Of a stretch of DNA of 64,000 nucleotides, positions 1 to 7,893 are shown piece by piece; the stretch's first letter is position 1, and each line of letters begins with the position of its first letter. Source of the DNA: Segatella copri (lineage in GTDB: Bacteria; Bacteroidota; Bacteroidia; Bacteroidales; Bacteroidaceae); contig NZ_JAHOEA010000002.1 in NCBI RefSeq assembly GCF_019127135.1, positions 62,001-126,000 on the forward strand, read 5' to 3'. Below the pieces are notes generated by a model. That model saw only the letters and a program-made list of their open reading frames with translations, was not told the origin of the DNA and searched no databases. The position numbers and the translations under genes were made by a program.

Positions 1-108
1 CTTAATCTCAGGACCCATCTCTAAGGTGTAATCCTTGATTTCACTCATCTTGCCAAAATCTGTGGCTGTGAAGTTTTCAGCCTTTGCAATAATCTTTGTT
101 TCTTTCAT
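1..108 (-). CDS. N-terminal fragment of a protein divergent from hxlR, perhaps a cupin
   Basis: Only the first 36 codons are inside the window; the gene continues past base 1. The ATG is at 108 on the minus strand and is preceded by an A-rich leader. The fragment starts MKETKIIAKAENF and holds no catalytic motif, so the family is a guess: small cupin-type proteins are often encoded beside HxlR regulators. It is transcribed away from hxlR from its own consensus promoter, the usual layout for a regulator and its target. I am sure there is a coding start, not what it encodes. Confidence 0.5.
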   Translation of the reverse strand, partial: MKETKIIAKAENFTATDFGKMSEIKDYTLEMGPEIK

Positions 109-221
109 CTTGTCTGTTATTTTTAAATGTTTATATTTCTTTTTTTATTTCACTTTATGTTATTTCTTTTTGTGAATTTGTGAATACTTCTCCTTTCAGT
201 TTTAATTTCTGAATTGCGCTG

Positions 222-253
222 CAAAGATACTGCAAAAAACTGGTTCCTGCAAG
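222..253 (-). promoter_or_regulatory. Bacteroidetes-type promoter of the divergent gene
   Basis: Read on the minus strand: CTTG, 20 bp, then TATCTTTG. This matches the Bacteroidetes -33/-7 pattern with one change in the -33 box, and points at the gene starting at 108. Confidence 0.6.
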
Positions 254-348
254 AGGGCACTTGGGGGTAAGATGGTTACTGGGAGGTAACTATTGCGTGG
301 GAATGGGAGTAAGAAAAATGAAGCGTTAACTTAGATTAACTTGGTATG

Positions 349-380
349 TTTGGTATCTTTTCGGATATTAGTTACTTTTG
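349..380 (+). promoter_or_regulatory. Bacteroidetes-type promoter of hxlR
   Basis: TTTG at 349-352, exactly 20 bp, then TACTTTTG at 373-380: a full match to the Bacteroidetes housekeeping sigma consensus. Transcription would start near 386, at the first unit of the 10-bp repeat run. Confidence 0.75.
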
Positions 381-385
381 TAGCC

Positions 386-445
386 TATTGCAGAATATTG
401 TAGAGTTTTGCAGAACATTATAGATTATTGTAGAATATAAAGAAG
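386..445 (+). repeat. Six 10-bp direct repeats in the hxlR leader
   Basis: Units on a strict 10-bp step: TATTGCAGAA, TATTGTAGAG, TTTTGCAGAA, CATTATAGAT, TATTGTAGAA and a degenerate sixth. They fill the stretch between the predicted transcription start and the ATG at 453, so they could be an operator or part of the mRNA leader. Confidence 0.7.
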
Positions 446-452
446 ATAGATT

Positions 453-821
453 ATGGGAAGAATGATAAAAGAAATGGTAGTACAGGACTGTCCCATCCGT
501 AACGTTCTGGCGCGCGTTTGCGACAAGTGGTCGCTACTGGTAATCTACACCCTGAAATATCATCAGGATGGCCCCCTCCGGTTTAATGCCCTGCGTAAGC
601 AGATTCCAGATATTTCGCAGAAAATGCTTACCAGCACGTTAAAATCGTTGGAGGTTGATGGCTACGTTACCCGCAAGGCTTATGCCGAAGTGCCGCCAAG
701 AGTGGAGTATTCTCTCACACCCCGTGCTGAAACCCTTATTCCTATTATGGATCATCTGATAGAATGGGCGCTGGATAACATGGCTGTGATTCTGAAGGAT
801 AGGGATAAGGCAGCAGGCTGA
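453..821 (+). CDS. HxlR-family winged-helix transcriptional regulator
   Basis: A 122-residue protein of the usual HxlR length. It has the family pattern: DCPIRNVLARVCDKW near the N-terminus with the conserved Cys at about residue 13, the recognition region ISQKMLTSTLKSLE around residues 54-67, and the wing with VEYSLTP around residue 85. HxlR proteins act as dimers that sense thiol or carbonyl stress or ligands and usually control the divergent gene. That gene starts at 108 on the other strand. The ATG at 453 follows an A-rich leader with no Shine-Dalgarno, normal here. The signal sensed cannot be told from sequence. Confidence 0.92.
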   Translation: MGRMIKEMVVQDCPIRNVLARVCDKWSLLVIYTLKYHQDGPLRFNALRKQIPDISQKMLTSTLKSLEVDGYVTRKAYAEVPPRVEYSLTPRAETLIPIMDHLIEWALDNMAVILKDRDKAAG

Positions 822-822
822 T

Positions 823-900
823 TTCCAAGATGAGTTTTCCTGAAGAATATTCCAAGATGAGTTTTCCTGAAGAATATTCCAAGATGAGTTTTCCGGAAAA
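823..900. repeat. 27-bp tandem repeat, three units, after hxlR
   Basis: Unit of 27 bp starting TTCCAAGATGAGTTTTCC repeated at 823, 850 and 877; the third unit diverges at its end into the palindrome TTTTCCGGAAAA. It begins directly after the hxlR stop codon and ends before the dxs-like promoter. The first two copies are identical, which implies recent duplication. Confidence 0.85.
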
Positions 901-950
901 TCATTCATTTTTTCTGTAGTTGGGGTAATGCGTGTTTTCGGGAATTTTCG

Positions 951-958
951 TATCTTTG
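951..958 (+). promoter_or_regulatory. -7 element of the dxs-like gene
   Basis: TATCTTTG at 951-958 followed by CA fits the Bacteroidetes -7 box. A good -33 TTTG at the right distance is missing. It lies inside the upstream in-frame extension of the next gene, which supports the start at 1009 rather than 928. Confidence 0.55.
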
Positions 959-1008
959 CACTCGGAAATCATGATCATCATATAATCATAACTATAAGTA
1001 TAAAAAAT

Positions 1009-2799
1009 ATGTATATTGAGAAAATAAAGTCGCCAGCCGACTTGAAGAAGCTGGATTTGAAGGAACTGCAGGTGGTGGCTGATGAAACCAGACAGGCTGT
1101 GCTGAACCGTGTAAGCAAGCATGGCGGTCATGTGGGACCAAATCTCGGATTCGTGGAGGCTACCGTGGCGCTTCACTACGTTTTTAATGCGCCAAAGGAT
1201 AAGCTCGTGTTTGACGTAAGCCACCAATGCTATCCGCATAAAGTACTCACCGGACGAGCTGCGGGATTCCTCGGCGATGTGGATGACATGAATGCCATTT
1301 CTGGCTATTCTTCTCCTGCCGAATGTCCGGAGTATGACAATTTCGAGGTGGGGCATACTTCCACTTCCGTGAGTCTTGCCACCGGTTTGCAGAAGGCGCG
1401 CGACGTCAAGGGTACCGATGAGAACATCATCGCCATTATCGGCGACGGATCCCTTTCTGGCGGCGAGGCTTTCGAGGGACTGGATGAGGCTTCGGAACTC
1501 GGTACGGGCATCATCATCGTGGTGAACGACAACGAAATGTCTATCGCCGAAAATCATGGCGGAATCTACAAGAACTTGCGTGCCCTGCGCCAGAGCAACG
1601 GTACCTGCGAGCACAACTGGTTCAAGGCGTGGGGCTTTGAATACAAGTATCTGGAAGAGGGTAACGACATCGAAAAACTCATCCAGGTTTTCGAGAGCGT
1701 GAAGGATACGGATAAGCCTACCGTGGTTCACATTCATACAGAGAAAGGTCATGGATTTGCGCCAGCCGTAGCCAATAAGGAGGCATGGCATTGGGGAATG
1801 CCTTTCAATCTGGAAGACGGTTCGCGACCAAGAAGGAATGCCGATGGAACCCTCCCGGAGGTTGCTCCAACAGAGGATTACGGCACTTTATTCTCCGACT
1901 GGATGCTGGGCGAGATGAAGCAGGATAAGACCCTCATCGCCGTAACCGCCGGTACTCCTACCGCAGGTGGCTTTACTGCCGATAAGCGCCAACTGGCTGG
2001 CAAGCAGCACATCGATATGGGAATCGCCGAAGAGCAGGCGGTGGCGATGATTTCGGGAATGGCAAAGGGTGGACTGCATCCGGTTTGGACCGTTTACAGC
2101 ACCTTCATCCAACGTACCTACGACCAGATTGCGCAAGACCTCTGCATCAATTCCAACCCAGCCGTAATCAACGTGGTAGGAGGCGGAGTGAATTCGATGA
2201 ACGACATCACCCACATCTGCCTTTTCGATATTCCGATGCTCTGCAGCATTCCGGGGCTCATCTATCTGGCTCCAACCACCTGCGAGGAGTATTTCGCCAT
2301 ACTCCGCTGGAGCATTCTGCAGGATAAGAAACCTATCGCCATCCGCGTGCCAAGCAATGGCGTGGTTCATACGTCAGAAGCTGTTGATGCTGAGTATGGT
2401 TACGAGGCAAAGTATAAGGTGATGCACCAGGGCGAGAAGGTGGCAGTCATCGCCGCCGGTTCGTTCTATCAGAAGGGCGAGAATGTAGTCCGCCTGTTGG
2501 CTGATAAGGGCATCGATGCTACGCTCATCAATCCCCGTTATCTGAATGAGGTGGATGCCGAAGTGCTGGATAGCCTGAAGGCAAACCATCAGTTGGTGGT
2601 AACCTTGGAGGATGGTTCGAAGGATGGCGGATTCGGCGAGCGTATCGCCTCTTACTATGGCACTTCAGAAATGAAGGTGATGGTGGGCGGCATCAGGAAG
2701 GGACTCTACGACAGATACGATGTGCAGCAGTTGCTTTCGGATAATCGCCTGCTCGATGAGCAGATTGTGGAAGACGTTTTGTTAGTGATTAATGATTAG
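1009..2799 (+). CDS. 1-deoxy-D-xylulose-5-phosphate synthase-like transketolase (variant subgroup)
   Basis: A 596-residue thiamine-diphosphate enzyme of the DXS fold. Visible are the HQCYPHKVLTGR region, the GDGS...NDNEMSI thiamine site (about residues 148-180) and the GIAEEQA region with the catalytic Glu. Canonical DXS makes DXP from pyruvate and glyceraldehyde 3-phosphate, the first step of the MEP isoprenoid pathway. This copy departs from it: GIAEQH is GIAEEQ, and the PRG arginine loop that holds the acceptor phosphate reads VPSNG. The subgroup resembles the second dxs-type gene of Firmicutes (from memory). I chose the ATG at 1009 because a -7 promoter box lies between it and the upstream in-frame ATG at 928. 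True DXS activity is uncertain. Confidence 0.8.
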   Translation: MYIEKIKSPADLKKLDLKELQVVADETRQAVLNRVSKHGGHVGPNLGFVEATVALHYVFNAPKDKLVFDVSHQCYPHKVLTGRAAGFLGDVDDMNAISGYSSPAECPEYDNFEVGHTSTSVSLATGLQKARDVKGTDENIIAIIGDGSLSGGEAFEGLDEASELGTGIIIVVNDNEMSIAENHGGIYKNLRALRQSNGTCEHNWFKAWGFEYKYLEEGNDIEKLIQVFESVKDTDKPTVVHIHTEKGHGFAPAVANKEAWHWGMPFNLEDGSRPRRNADGTLPEVAPTEDYGTLFSDWMLGEMKQDKTLIAVTAGTPTAGGFTADKRQLAGKQHIDMGIAEEQAVAMISGMAKGGLHPVWTVYSTFIQRTYDQIAQDLCINSNPAVINVVGGGVNSMNDITHICLFDIPMLCSIPGLIYLAPTTCEEYFAILRWSILQDKKPIAIRVPSNGVVHTSEAVDAEYGYEAKYKVMHQGEKVAVIAAGSFYQKGENVVRLLADKGIDATLINPRYLNEVDAEVLDSLKANHQLVVTLEDGSKDGGFGERIASYYGTSEMKVMVGGIRKGLYDRYDVQQLLSDNRLLDEQIVEDVLLVIND

Positions 2800-2845
2800 T
2801 AATTAATGATTGGTAATTAATTATTCATGATTAGTTATTAGTTAG
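2785..2845 (+). repeat. Heptamer-period A+T repeat after the dxs-like gene
   Basis: About nine 7-bp units of the form GTGATTA, ATGATTA, GTAATTA and relatives in register. The first units overlap the last codons of the dxs-like gene, so the array has run into its 3' end. Confidence 0.7.
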
Positions 2846-2873
2846 TCGGCATAGTTAGTTTTTATTTAACGAG

Positions 2874-2909
2874 AAATCCAAGCCGGAGAATGAACTCTAG
2901 CTTGGATTT
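2874..2909. terminator. Bidirectional intrinsic terminator
   Basis: Perfect 10-bp inverted repeat AAATCCAAGC / GCTTGGATTT with a 16-nt loop, placed between the convergent dxs-like gene and the gene at 2972-3550. A T-rich stretch follows on the plus strand. Confidence 0.75.
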
Positions 2910-2971
2910 CTTCTGTTTTATCATCGAATGTTTGTCTTAATCTCATCTTAATCTTCATCCCAGTCATTATC

Positions 2972-3550
2972 TCAATCATCGTCATCGTCATCATCGTCAT
3001 CATCCCAATCTCTATCGTGCTTCCACTTCTTCTTGTCGTGCTTCCACTTCTTGTCGTGCTTGTGATGCTTGTGATGCTTGTGATGCTTGTCCGGCTTTCC
3101 TGGTCCATAAGTTACATGGGTTCCGCCTGGCCACCCCGGTCTTCCGTAGCTGCACTCAGGGCGAGGGCGGCGCTTGTCGTGTCCCCAGTTATGCTTTGGA
3201 TACTTGGTGTAAATATGGTGAACATACACATGATTCTGCCAGCCGATAGGGCGATAGAAATAGTAAGAGTCCTTGAATCTTTTCCATTGTCTGGCGGTCA
3301 TCATGCGCTTGAGCTGCTTGTTGCGATAATGCCAGCCGTAGGCATCAATGTCGCGATAGCTGCGGATGCCATTGAGATAATTGAGATTGATGTTCAGGAT
3401 GCTGTTGCGCTGAACGCTGCTCAATCCCAGTTCCACCACCATCTTATCTGTGATAAAACGGGCTTCTGCCTGAATATTTGTCAGTCTCTGAGCATTCATA
3501 GATGTAATCATCATCCATATTGCTACCAATGTCATAATCATTCTTTTCAT
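2972..3550 (-). CDS. Secreted protein with His/Lys-rich and poly-Asp C-terminus
   Basis: 192 residues with a signal peptide (KRMIMTLVAIWMMITSMNA, cut near residue 20). Residues 22-100 form a helical region with LSSVQRNSILNINLNYLNGI, reminiscent of small periplasmic Spy/CpxP-like or DUF-type helical proteins, but I cannot assign a family. From about residue 135 it is Pro/Gly-rich, then Lys/His-rich (repeated KHH), then ends DRDW plus ten Asp. The His and Asp tracts could bind metal ions or calcium (inference). The tail is coded by a 9-bp repeat at 3057-3092 and an ATC/GTC trinucleotide tract at 2975-3004, both prone to length change. It is convergent with the dxs-like gene and has its own promoter. 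Confidence 0.8.
   Translation of the reverse strand: MKRMIMTLVAIWMMITSMNAQRLTNIQAEARFITDKMVVELGLSSVQRNSILNINLNYLNGIRSYRDIDAYGWHYRNKQLKRMMTARQWKRFKDSYYFYRPIGWQNHVYVHHIYTKYPKHNWGHDKRRPRPECSYGRPGWPGGTHVTYGPGKPDKHHKHHKHHKHDKKWKHDKKKWKHDRDWDDDDDDDDDD
2975..3092 (-). repeat. Coding microsatellites: trinucleotide and 9-bp tracts
   Basis: On the plus strand, ten ATC/GTC triplets at 2975-3004 code for ten Asp on the minus strand. At 3057-3092 a GATGCTTGT-type 9-bp unit is repeated about three times and codes for KHH repeats. Both are in phase with the gene, so slippage changes only tail length. Confidence 0.8.
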
Positions 3551-3708
3551 AACTATCTTCTCTTTAAAGGGTTATTACTGCATTTATTTTACTTGAAGAG
3601 GCTACTTGGTGCCGCAATCAACTTTTTGATGGTGCAAAGAAAGTGCAAACGAGCACAATGAAAGCTTGCTTTCAAATTGTCGAGTGCAGCCTTTCTTCTA
3701 ACGTAGTG

Positions 3709-3740
3709 CAAAGATAGAGAGAATAGCTGAAAACAACAAG
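3709..3740 (-). promoter_or_regulatory. Promoter of the poly-Asp protein gene
   Basis: On the minus strand CTTG, 20 bp, TATCTTTG. It would give a leader of about 150 nt before the ATG at 3550. Confidence 0.5.
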
Positions 3741-3864
3741 GGGAAAACCATAATCTGATGTATGATTTTCCCTAAAAGCATCGGGGGAAACTCCCGTAAT
3801 AAGATTGTAGTATCTTTTATCTGCTAATTAAAATCCTTGTAACCTCTTTGACACAAAATACCCC

Positions 3865-3872
3865 TACCTTTG
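3865..3872 (+). promoter_or_regulatory. -7 element of the phosphatase/TonB receptor row
   Basis: TACCTTTG at 3865-3872 followed by CAC. A TTTG lies at 3847-3850 but only 14 bp upstream, closer than the usual 19-21, so the -33 match is doubtful. Confidence 0.5.
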
Positions 3873-3946
3873 CACCCGAAATTTAACAGGTATTACCTCG
3901 AAAGGGGAAATCTTTAATAAAAGTATTATAGTCAGATAAAGAAAAA

Positions 3947-5017
3947 ATGGAAAAGAAAGTATCGGGTAAGCATAGCAGCATGAATGGCTTTGCTATGATG
4001 AAAGGTAGAGTAGTTACTGTAGTTTTGGCTTCGGCTTTATTGTTGGGCGGAAGCTTGACTGCACAGGCTCAAAACGCAGCATTAACAACCTGTTCTCAGA
4101 GTGCAGCAACCGCAATTCCGCAGAATCCAAACTGGAAGGCGAATGCTGCCGAATGGCAGAAACTGAAGGGCGAAATCACCCTCTACATGACCAATGACAT
4201 GGGCCGCAACGGCTACTACGACCAGAAGCCTATCGCCGAACTGATGGGCGAGATGGCGGGCACGGTAGATCCGGAATGCGTACTTGCCGTGGGCGACATC
4301 CACCATTTCAATGGCGTGGCTTCCACCCAGGACCCTCTGTGGCTTACCAATTACGAATGGGTTTATTCTCATCCCGACCTGATGCTCAACTGGTTCCCGG
4401 TTTGCGGAAACCATGAGTATCGTGGTAATACTCAGGCTTTTATGGAATACGGAAAGGTGAGCCGCCGCTGGATGATGCCTGCCAAATATTACACCAAGGT
4501 ATTCGACCACAAGGGAACCACCGTGCGCGTCATCTTCCTCGACACCACACCCCTCATCGATTCTTACCGCAAGAATCAGGAAATCTATCCTGATGCCTGC
4601 AAGCAGGATGCAGAGGCTCAGCTTTCATGGCTCGACGAAACCCTGAAGAATGCCAAGGAAGACTGGGTCATCGTGGTAGGCCATCATCCTATCTACGCCT
4701 ACACCACGAAGAAGGAGAATGAGCGCCTCGACATGCAGAAGCGCCTTCTGCCTATCCTCCATAAATATAATAATGTGGCGATTTATGCCTGCGGTCACAT
4801 CCACAACTTCCAGCATATCCAGAAGAAGGGCGACAACATCGACTACGTAGTCAATTCCTCTTCATCTCTGGCTCGTCCTGTGAAGCCTATTGATGGCACC
4901 GTGTTCTGTAGTCCAGCCGATGGTTTCTCTGTATTTACAGCAGATAAGAAGCAGCTCAGAATGTCGATGATAGACAAGGATGGAAAAATCATCCACACGA
5001 TTACAAAAAGTAAGTGA
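3947..5017 (+). CDS. Secreted metallophosphoesterase, purple acid phosphatase-like
   Basis: 356 residues of the calcineurin-like phosphoesterase fold. The metal motifs are in order: TNDMGRNG (about 80), GDIHH (about 116), GNHEY (about 153), GHHP (about 241) and GHIHN (about 282). Spacing resembles tartrate-resistant acid phosphatases, enzymes that release phosphate from phosphomonoesters. An N-terminal hydrophobic stretch ending TAQAQ predicts export. The annotated ATG gives a long lead before it; ATGs at 3980, 3995 and 3998 would make a more usual signal peptide. It precedes the TonB receptor by 41 bp, so both are probably co-transcribed. Substrate is unknown; phosphate scavenging is inferred from the neighbours. 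Confidence 0.85.
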   Translation: MEKKVSGKHSSMNGFAMMKGRVVTVVLASALLLGGSLTAQAQNAALTTCSQSAATAIPQNPNWKANAAEWQKLKGEITLYMTNDMGRNGYYDQKPIAELMGEMAGTVDPECVLAVGDIHHFNGVASTQDPLWLTNYEWVYSHPDLMLNWFPVCGNHEYRGNTQAFMEYGKVSRRWMMPAKYYTKVFDHKGTTVRVIFLDTTPLIDSYRKNQEIYPDACKQDAEAQLSWLDETLKNAKEDWVIVVGHHPIYAYTTKKENERLDMQKRLLPILHKYNNVAIYACGHIHNFQHIQKKGDNIDYVVNSSSSLARPVKPIDGTVFCSPADGFSVFTADKKQLRMSMIDKDGKIIHTITKSK

Positions 5018-5040
5018 AGAGTGAAGAACGAAGAGTGAAG
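5013..5040 (+). repeat. Heptamer spacer before the TonB receptor gene
   Basis: Four 7-bp units: AGTGAAG, AGTGAAG, AACGAAG, AGTGAAG. The first unit includes the phosphatase stop codon. The array fills most of the short gap to the next start codon. Confidence 0.75.
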
Positions 5041-5058
5041 AATTCAATAGCGATATAG

Positions 5059-7860
5059 ATGAAAAGATTTTTATTGAGTGCGGCGCTTCTTGCCGCAGCG
5101 ACTACCGCCATCCAGGCACATACGCTGGATGGTATAGTCAAGGATAACAAAACGGGCGAACCCCTCATCGGAACCGTAATCCGAGTAAAGGAACTGCCCA
5201 ACGTGAGTACCACCACCGGACTTGATGGTACTTTCACCCTGCATGAATTGCCTGATAAAGGCAAGTTTACCATCATCGTTTCCTACATGTCGTACAAGAC
5301 CAGGGAGATGGTAGTGGATGTGGCTAAGAAAGACAAGGTGGATATTCCGATGGATGAAGACCAGAAGCAGTTGGGCGAAGTGGTGGTTACCGGTCATCGT
5401 GAATACCGCAGCGACCGCAGCGCCATAGAAACCGTGAAGAATGCCGGCAATGTGCTCAACGTGATGAGCCAGCAGAGCATCCAGCTTTCGCCTGATGTCA
5501 ACGTGGCGAGCGTTCTGCAGCGTGTATCGGGTGTAACCATGGAGCGTGATGCATCGGGCGAGGCTTCCTACGCTATCCTCCGAGGCATGGACAAGCGCTA
5601 CAACTACACCCTGGTGAACGGCGTGAAGATTCCTAGTCCGGATGATAAAAACCGTTACATCCCATTGAATATCTTCCCTTCAGATCTGATGGACCGCCTC
5701 GTGGTTTCCAAGTCTCTTACTGCTGATATGGAAGGCGATGCAGCCGGCGGCGTGGTGGATATGGTGATGAAGGATGCCCCATCCCACTTTCAGATTCAGG
5801 CGAATGCAGCCATCGGAGCAAGTGATTATTTCTGGAAGAATGGCAGAGATTATCTTACCAGCAACCGCTCTGATTATACAAAGAAATCTCCTTACGAGGC
5901 TTTCGGAAAAGACTACAAGGCGCAGATGAGCGATTTCAAGAACGGTCCTGTTCAGTTGAAGAGCCATTCTCTTCCTGCTCCTAACTTCATAGGAGGTCTG
6001 AGCATCGGCAACCGCTTCTGGAACGACCGCCTGGGCGTGATGCTTGCCGGAAGCGTTCAGAATGTTTTCCGTGGTACAGAGCGCACCTACAATTCCGTAA
6101 AGATGGCTTCGGGCGAGCAGGCCATGTACATTTCCAATCTGCAGCATCGCTACTATAGCATCCACGACCTTACTGCGGGTGCTCATGCCAAGTTCGACTT
6201 AACCCTGCCTGGCCACAAGCTGGAATGGTACAACATGTATGTGCGCACCAATTCCAAGGGTACCAGATACAACAATAGCGTCAATACTGAATACATCGGA
6301 GCCGACAGCTACACGCAGGATGATGAGGTGCGCTCTCTTTCAACCACCCAGAGCATCTTCGCCACCAACCTGAAGGGTACGCATCATCTTACCAAGGATT
6401 TTACCGTAGATTGGTCGGGCGTGTTCTCGCAGGCTAAGGAGGAAGATCCGGATAGAACCTACGTTACCCTGACGAATACCGTGAGCAGAAAAGCCGAGAA
6501 TGGCAGCGATGTCGTTTCGGGGTCCATCTGGGAAGGCGACAAGAACATCACCAAGACCCTGCCTAAGAGTGCCGAACGCCGATTCCAGCACAACAAGGAT
6601 ACCGACTGGGCGGGTTACATCAACCTCTCTTACGATACCCATTTTGCCAACTCTGTGGAGGCTCTCTGGAAGGCGGGCGCACAGTATCGCAGAAAGGAGC
6701 GCAGCAACAGATATTATTCTTACATCTTCAATCCTGCCGACATCTCGCAGCGATTGGATGGCAATGGAATAGACCAGTTTGCTCACATCGATTGGGTTTG
6801 CAAGACTCCTTATTCTCAGGCTTCTCAGCTCAACTACGATTCCAAGGAGCACATCGGCGGAGCCTACGCCATGGTAACCCTGAAGAGCGAGGTGGGCGAA
6901 CTGAATGCCGGTTTCCGAGCCGAGCACACCAACCAGATTTACACCATGCTCCAGCATTTCCGCAACATGGGACAGGTGGGCGAGCAGAGCTACTGGGATT
7001 ATCTGCCATCGGCATCCATCAAGTGGACGCCAACCAGGAAGATGAACGTGCGTCTCTCTTACTATCGCTCCATCAACCGTCCGGGCTTCTACGAGATAGT
7101 GCCTTATCAGATTCAGGGCGAGGAGTATCAGGAAAAGGGTAATCCAAACCTGAAGCGTGCCCGCATCGACAACATCGACCTGCGCTGGGAGTGGTTCCCA
7201 AGCAAGACCGAACAGATTCTTGCCGGCGTATTCTATAAGTATCTGAAAGACCCTATAGAGCAGGTGTTCGTAACATCGGATGGCAAGATTGGCGCCGGAA
7301 CCGATGCCTACTACATGCCGGATAACCTGGGTAATGCCAAGAACATGGGCTTCGAAATTGATGTGATCAAGTACATCCGCCACTTCGGAGTAAAGGCGAA
7401 TTATACTTACACCCATTCTGAAATCACCACCTCGAAGCGTGAGTACCAGGAGGGTAGTGCTGAGTATAAGACGGGTGTGACCCAGACCCGTCCGCTGGTT
7501 AACCAGGCCCCTCATACCGCCAACATCTCCTTATTATATAAGGATACGGAGAATGGCTGGAATGCGCAGCTGGCCTCTTCCTTCACGGGCACCAAGCTTG
7601 CCCTGGTTTCTCCCTTCAAGGATGCCGACCAGTGGGACAAGGCGATGTTCGGTCTCGACCTGAGTGCCGAGAAGCAATTCAAGAACGGCATCTCCATCTT
7701 CTTCAAGGCAAACAATCTGCTCGATGCCAAGCGTGAGAGATACTTGAAGACCGTGAACAAAAGCAACCTGGAGTATGAGGGACAGAAGAGCGATAAGACC
7801 ATCGTCGGTACTTATAAGTACGGCAGAACTTTCCTGCTGGGAGTAAGATACAAGTTATAA
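5059..7860 (+). CDS. TonB-dependent outer membrane receptor
   Basis: 933 residues. A signal peptide (MKRFLLSAALLAAATTAIQA) is followed by a carboxypeptidase-regulatory-like beta-sandwich (about 23-95, GTVIRVKELPNV...GLDGTFTL), a TonB plug (about 120-240, with SVLQRVSGVTMERD and VVSKSLTADMEGDAAGG) and a long 22-strand-type barrel ending RTFLLGVRYKL. It takes up a substrate across the outer membrane using TonB/ExbBD energy. It is not SusC-like: no SusD partner follows. The neighbours are a secreted phosphatase and a beta-helix lipoprotein, suggesting uptake of a phosphate-containing compound or its product (inference). The ligand cannot be read from sequence. Confidence 0.93.
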   Translation: MKRFLLSAALLAAATTAIQAHTLDGIVKDNKTGEPLIGTVIRVKELPNVSTTTGLDGTFTLHELPDKGKFTIIVSYMSYKTREMVVDVAKKDKVDIPMDEDQKQLGEVVVTGHREYRSDRSAIETVKNAGNVLNVMSQQSIQLSPDVNVASVLQRVSGVTMERDASGEASYAILRGMDKRYNYTLVNGVKIPSPDDKNRYIPLNIFPSDLMDRLVVSKSLTADMEGDAAGGVVDMVMKDAPSHFQIQANAAIGASDYFWKNGRDYLTSNRSDYTKKSPYEAFGKDYKAQMSDFKNGPVQLKSHSLPAPNFIGGLSIGNRFWNDRLGVMLAGSVQNVFRGTERTYNSVKMASGEQAMYISNLQHRYYSIHDLTAGAHAKFDLTLPGHKLEWYNMYVRTNSKGTRYNNSVNTEYIGADSYTQDDEVRSLSTTQSIFATNLKGTHHLTKDFTVDWSGVFSQAKEEDPDRTYVTLTNTVSRKAENGSDVVSGSIWEGDKNITKTLPKSAERRFQHNKDTDWAGYINLSYDTHFANSVEALWKAGAQYRRKERSNRYYSYIFNPADISQRLDGNGIDQFAHIDWVCKTPYSQASQLNYDSKEHIGGAYAMVTLKSEVGELNAGFRAEHTNQIYTMLQHFRNMGQVGEQSYWDYLPSASIKWTPTRKMNVRLSYYRSINRPGFYEIVPYQIQGEEYQEKGNPNLKRARIDNIDLRWEWFPSKTEQILAGVFYKYLKDPIEQVFVTSDGKIGAGTDAYYMPDNLGNAKNMGFEIDVIKYIRHFGVKANYTYTHSEITTSKREYQEGSAEYKTGVTQTRPLVNQAPHTANISLLYKDTENGWNAQLASSFTGTKLALVSPFKDADQWDKAMFGLDLSAEKQFKNGISIFFKANNLLDAKRERYLKTVNKSNLEYEGQKSDKTIVGTYKYGRTFLLGVRYKL

Positions 7861-7893
7861 AGGTAAAAAGGTAAAAAAGTAAAAAGGTAAAAA
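7861..7893 (+). repeat. AAAGGTAA-type octamer spacer
   Basis: The entire gap between the TonB receptor stop and the next ATG is four units of about 8 bp of the AAAGGTAA type. A relative of the same array lies at 35245-35277 beside lpxA. Confidence 0.75.

Larger units (their letters stand above)
109..452. other. Divergent intergenic region of hxlR
   Basis: This 344-bp gap holds two back-to-back promoters (minus at 222-253, plus at 349-380) and the 10-bp repeat run at 386-445. I see no further gene. The HxlR protein encoded next door is the obvious candidate to bind here (inference). Confidence 0.6.
3551..3946. other. Divergent 396-bp gap with two promoters
   Basis: It holds a minus-strand promoter at 3709-3740 for the poly-Asp protein and a plus-strand -7 box at 3865-3872 for the phosphatase. 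The middle (3617-3715) contains repeats of GTGCAAA in both strands. No gene or RNA is recognised. Confidence 0.5.

Noticed and set aside
928-1008. 27-codon N-terminal extension of the dxs-like gene
   Set aside because: The -7 promoter box lies inside it, so it would not be transcribed as coding sequence.
6340-7515. 391-codon minus-strand frame
   Set aside because: Antisense of the TonB receptor barrel.
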